Part shown: positions 60,849-64,000 of the stretch, piece by piece
Layout: the number at the start of each line of letters is the position of its first letter
How positions within the stretch are numbered: the stretch's first letter is position 1
Assembly (NCBI GenBank): GCA_025455885.1
Contig: JALOLR010000008.1
Coordinates: 62,001-126,000, forward strand
DNA length: 64,000 bases
Origin: Acidimicrobiales bacterium
GTDB taxonomy: Bacteria; Actinomycetota; Acidimicrobiia; Acidimicrobiales; Acidimicrobilacustridaceae
Reading direction: 5' to 3'
Notes under the pieces: generated by a model
Databases searched by the model: none
What the model saw: only the letters and a program-made list of their open reading frames with translations
Told to the model about the DNA's origin: nothing
Position numbers and translations under genes: made by a program

Positions 60849-63329
60849 TCAGCGCAGGCAGCGCACCGCGACGACCGCGATGTCGTCGTCGGTTCGGTCG
60901 GCGGGGGCGACGTCGACGACGTGGAGCGCCTCGACCAGGTCGGTCATGGTGCCCTGGTCGAACGCCGCGATCCGGGCGGCCAGCTCGTCCATCGAGACGT
61001 CGATGGTCTGCGACCGGCGCTCGATGAGTCCGTCGGTGTAGAGCACCAGCACGTCGCCGGGGCCGAAGGTCGTGCACTCGGCGCCCGGCAGGGGCTGCGG
61101 CCCGAGTCCGAGCAGGGGGCGGCGCCCGCCGACGACGAGCTCCGAAGTGCCGTCGGTGCGCCGGATGACGGCGTAGAGGTGCCCGGCGTTCACCGAGTGG
61201 AGCTGGTGTGCATCGAGGTCGACCTCGGCGACGAGGGCGCTGGCGAGGACGCCGCGACGGGCCAGGACGAGGTCGGCGGGGTCGAACACGGTGTCGAGGG
61301 GGACGTCGGAGCGCAGCGCGTGGTGCAGGACCGAGGTCAGCTCGGCCATGGCGGCGACGGCCTCCGAGCCGTGGCCGGTGATGTCGCCGACCACGAGGTA
61401 CGTGCGACCGGCATCCGAGGTGAGGACGTCGTAGAAGTCGCCGCCGAGCCCGACGACGCTCATGGCGGGCTGGTAGCTGACGGCGATCTCGAGTCCCTCG
61501 ACGGTCGGCGTGGGTGGGAGCAGGTCGCGTTGGAGCTGGACGATGACGCGGTGGTCCTGGTCGGCTCGGGCGGCTCGGGCGAGGGACTGGGTCACCAGCT
61601 CGGCGAGGGTGCCGAGCACGGCGCGCTGCGTCGGGCTCGGAGCCCGGCCGGGGGCCCATGCCACCTCGAGCGCCGCCGGCGGCAGGCCGTCGCCCACCCG
61701 CAACTCGACGCGCACCACGTCGTCGCCTCGGCCGGTCACTCGGGGAGCGGGGTCGGACCTCGGGTCGCGCAGCTCGAGGTCGGCCCGGACCGCCTCGACC
61801 AGGGGCGGGACCTCGCGTCGGACGGTGATGGCGACCTCGTCGGGCGTCGTGGCCGAGGCCAACGCCTGGGCGAACGTGCTCAGGCCGACGGCCTGGGCCC
61901 TGGCCTCCTCGGTGACGATGGCACGCTCGAGGGCACCGCCGCCCAGCTCGGCGATGGTGGTGGCCGCCGCGATCCGTTCCCCGACCTCGTCGGGGGCCAT
62001 GGGATCGGCCCACCCGAAGGCGATGGTCCCCGCCCGGGCCCGGCCTTCGAAGGCGAACGGCACGCAGACGAACGAGCGGAGGCCAGCGGCGGTGAGGGCG
62101 GCGGGGTCCGCCCAGTCGGCCACGTCGGCCACGACCGTCGGTTCGGCGTCCCGGTGCCGGCCACCGGCAACGTCACCCAGCCAACGGCGGGCGGCCCGGT
62201 CGCGGGCAGAGGGCTCGTCCGCGCTCCCCTCGGTGTCGACGACGACCGACGGCTCGTCCACGGGATGATGGACGAGGACCGCCCAGGTGGACCCCATGAC
62301 GTCGGCCGCATGGCCGGCCAGCTCTGCCACGACGTCGGGCGGTTCGGCCAGCGCCGCGAGCCTCTGACCGAGGTCCGCTATGGCGCGGCTGCGTCGAGCA
62401 CGGCGGGCGAGGCGGTCGCGCTGGCGACGGTCCCGGAGCGAGGCCCACGCCACGGCGAGGGCCAGCGCGGCCGTGCCCACACCGATGAGGAGCGGCATGA
62501 GCAGGCTCGTCCCACCGGCGCCGTGCGCCACGACCTCGAAGGTCCGACCGGCGACCTCGAACGTCCTGGACGCACCACCGGTCGGCGAGCCGGCCAGGTC
62601 CTCGCCGTTCAGCGTCAGGTGGAAACCGTCGAGCTCCGTGGTGTCGACACCCGCGTCGGCCACGAACTCGGCGATCGCGAGCCCGCTGGTGACGAAGCCG
62701 ATCGGGGTGCCGTCAGGGGTGCGGACCGCTTGGACGACGGACACGCCCGGGAGGCCTCCCCCCGCCGTCGCGGTGCGATCGGACAGCACCGGCGTGGGCG
62801 AGCCTGCCGCCGATTCGGCGGCGCGCCGCCGAATCGGGTCGCCGGCGAGGTCGAACCCCATGACCGCCTGGGTGCCTTCGTTGCGGGGATAGGCGTCGAC
62901 CACCACGTAGGAGAGGTCCCGCGGTGTCGCCGGCACGAAGCCCCCGACACCGTCGGTGTCGCGGATCTCCAGTCCGGTCACTGCGGTGAAGCGGGCGCGG
63001 TCGCCTTCGGGCACGACCTGGGCGTAGGCCAACGCCGGATAGCGCGAGTTCTCCACGACCCCGCGGGCGAAGGCTGCGAACTCGTCGCTGTCGACCGTGG
63101 CGTCGACGGCGAGCGAGTCGACGCCCCGGAGGGAGCCCACCACTTCCTCGAAGGCCGTGCTGAGCCGGATGGCGGCCAGCTCGGCGGCCCGTTCGTCGGC
63201 TTGGCGAGCGCCGTCCCGCGCGTCGCCGAAGGCGAGGAGCGTCGCCACGATCCCGAGCGCGACGAGACCGTAGAGCCCGATCGTGCTCGCCGATCGACGG
63301 CGAGTGCCCCGACCCCGTGCCACGGGCAC
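60849..63329 (-). CDS. CHASE-GAF-PP2C (SpoIIE-type) serine phosphatase
   Basis: An about 826-aa membrane signalling protein. An N-terminal transmembrane helix (about 14-30) is followed by an extracytoplasmic CHASE-like sensor region (about 75-230, RYPALAYAQVVPEGDRARF and YPRNEGTQAVMGFDL), a second helix (about 270-290), a GAF-like domain (about 315-450, LRSFVCVPFAFEG), and a linker. A PP2C/SpoIIE domain occupies about the last 230 residues, with LQRDLLPP, VGLGGDFYDVL, VVGDITGHGSEAVAAM, LVLYTDGLIERR and RTDDDIAVVAVR. The metal-binding aspartates are present. It should dephosphorylate a serine/threonine target such as an anti-sigma antagonist. Several GTG starts are possible; 63329 is used. Confidence 0.88.
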   Translation of the reverse strand: MPVARGRGTRRRSASTIGLYGLVALGIVATLLAFGDARDGARQADERAAELAAIRLSTAFEEVVGSLRGVDSLAVDATVDSDEFAAFARGVVENSRYPALAYAQVVPEGDRARFTAVTGLEIRDTDGVGGFVPATPRDLSYVVVDAYPRNEGTQAVMGFDLAGDPIRRRAAESAAGSPTPVLSDRTATAGGGLPGVSVVQAVRTPDGTPIGFVTSGLAIAEFVADAGVDTTELDGFHLTLNGEDLAGSPTGGASRTFEVAGRTFEVVAHGAGGTSLLMPLLIGVGTAALALAVAWASLRDRRQRDRLARRARRSRAIADLGQRLAALAEPPDVVAELAGHAADVMGSTWAVLVHHPVDEPSVVVDTEGSADEPSARDRAARRWLGDVAGGRHRDAEPTVVADVADWADPAALTAAGLRSFVCVPFAFEGRARAGTIAFGWADPMAPDEVGERIAAATTIAELGGGALERAIVTEEARAQAVGLSTFAQALASATTPDEVAITVRREVPPLVEAVRADLELRDPRSDPAPRVTGRGDDVVRVELRVGDGLPPAALEVAWAPGRAPSPTQRAVLGTLAELVTQSLARAARADQDHRVIVQLQRDLLPPTPTVEGLEIAVSYQPAMSVVGLGGDFYDVLTSDAGRTYLVVGDITGHGSEAVAAMAELTSVLHHALRSDVPLDTVFDPADLVLARRGVLASALVAEVDLDAHQLHSVNAGHLYAVIRRTDGTSELVVGGRRPLLGLGPQPLPGAECTTFGPGDVLVLYTDGLIERRSQTIDVSMDELAARIAAFDQGTMTDLVEALHVVDVAPADRTDDDIAVVAVRCLR

Positions 63330-63460
63330 GACGCTAGCCACCGCGGCGCGTCGCGCCGGTGGGAGCGGCGGCCGACCGCGGAGCGCGTGGCACCGGCTCC
63401 CCACGAGCTGCCATCGGGAGCCCCTCCCACCGGACAGTGGGTGAGATTGCCGGCGGAGGG

Positions 63461-64000
63461 TCAGGTGCCGGTGTTCAGCGCGCCGACGAGTCCCCCGTCG
63501 ACGCGGAGGTCGCAGCCGGAGACGAACGCCGCCGCGTCCGAGCACAGGAACGCCACGGCGGCGGCGATGTCGCCGGTGAGCCCGGGCAGCACGACGTCGG
63601 GCGGGGTGCGGTCGCCGCCGACCGGGGTCTGTTCGGCCAGCCACGTCTTGATGGGGTTGTGGACCAGTTCGAGCCGGCCCATGGCGGTGTCGATGAGCCC
63701 GGGCGACAGCGACACCACTCGCCCCCCGCGTGCTCCCCAGGTGACGGCGGCGCGTTCGCACAGCCGGATCACACCCCGCTTGGCCAGGCGGTAGGTCGCC
63801 CCGGGTTCGGGCTCGTCGCCCGCGACGGCCCGGAACCGGGACTCGAGGTCGGGGGCGAGGGGGTCGTCGAGCACTGCGTCGACGGCCGGGTCGAACGAAC
63901 CCATGTGCCCGGAGATCGAGGCGAAGCACACCGCCACGCTGCCGGGCACCACGAGCGGGGCGAACGCGTCGAGCAGGCGGGCGGTGGCCACGAGGTCGAC
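63461..64000 (-). CDS. SDR family oxidoreductase (5' end beyond window)
   Basis: The C-terminal about 180 residues of a short-chain dehydrogenase. The frame stays open to the window edge, so the N-terminal nucleotide-binding motif is missing here. SVAVCFASISGH supplies the Ser region, YRLAKRGV gives the Tyr/Lys catalytic pair, LSPGLIDTAMGR is the usual loop after strand 6, and the end VSGCDLRVDGGLVGAL is the SDR C-terminal signature. A longer than usual insert (about 25 residues with PAVDAVLDDPLAPDL) separates the Ser and Tyr, as in some 3-alpha-hydroxysteroid dehydrogenase-like proteins. Substrate unknown. Confidence 0.85.
   Translation of the reverse strand, partial: VDLVATARLLDAFAPLVVPGSVAVCFASISGHMGSFDPAVDAVLDDPLAPDLESRFRAVAGDEPEPGATYRLAKRGVIRLCERAAVTWGARGGRVVSLSPGLIDTAMGRLELVHNPIKTWLAEQTPVGGDRTPPDVVLPGLTGDIAAAVAFLCSDAAAFVSGCDLRVDGGLVGALNTGT

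Overview
The window is very GC-rich, densely coded DNA with many GTG starts, ATGA/GTGA gene overlaps and several apparently leaderless promoters. Together with the gene content (two cytochromes P450, WS/DGAT acyltransferase, LLM-class and Ddn-like flavin or F420 enzymes, family III CoA-transferase, nitronate monooxygenase, SCP2-like and SnoaL-like proteins), this points to an actinobacterium, most likely of the class Acidimicrobiia. The taxonomic call is inference. No rRNA, tRNA, CRISPR array, transposase or integrase was seen. No stretch longer than about 250 bp lacks a gene.

Region 1 (1-28 kb) is a mosaic of short catabolic and house-keeping units. It holds a zinc alcohol dehydrogenase, lipoproteins, a luciferase-like oxidoreductase, an acyl-CoA dehydrogenase-like monooxygenase, a family 3 glycosidase, an enoyl-CoA hydratase, a divergent ketol-acid reductoisomerase homologue, a quinone oxidoreductase/APH-like kinase/SDR run, P450 plus hydrolase, LtrA, WS/DGAT, nitronate monooxygenase plus CoA-transferase, a TrmO-MOSC fusion, a sulfatase with a Baeyer-Villiger-type monooxygenase, and a cell-wall hydrolase.

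Region 2 (28.2-43.3 kb) is the most striking part. A two-component system (30496-32597) sits beside two small proline-rich envelope proteins, an APH-like protein and, beyond an 8.8 kb kdp segment, a membrane glycosyltransferase. Their promoter regions share one operator design: TGAG/CTCA tetramers repeated with an exact 11-bp period and centred on TGAGA-N5-CTCA (28731-28766, 30044-30101, 43272-43307). I read this as a self-regulated envelope regulon of the neighbouring OmpR-family regulator.

The regulon is interrupted by a segment carrying kdpFABCDE, an extra small membrane protein and a VOC protein. A perfect 46-bp direct repeat, made of the 3' end of the response-regulator gene, flanks this segment (32558-32603 and 41374-41419). 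It therefore looks like a relatively recent insertion of a high-affinity potassium uptake module.

Region 3 (43.4-51.2 kb) holds a CPA2 antiporter, an SCP2-like protein and a lipoprotein, then a second two-component system (46089-48394) whose sensor is soluble. Its surroundings carry a different 11-bp-phased operator, GCACC repeats (46040-46054, 48486-48535), in front of a lipoprotein, the kinase itself and a DUF2252 gene.

Region 4 (51.2-64 kb) contains divergent glpK/glpD, a P450/epimerase pair, a Ddn-like protein, a coupled pair of tiny membrane proteins, a four-gene overlapping cluster with a long coiled-coil protein, a CHASE-GAF-PP2C phosphatase, and an SDR cut by the window end.
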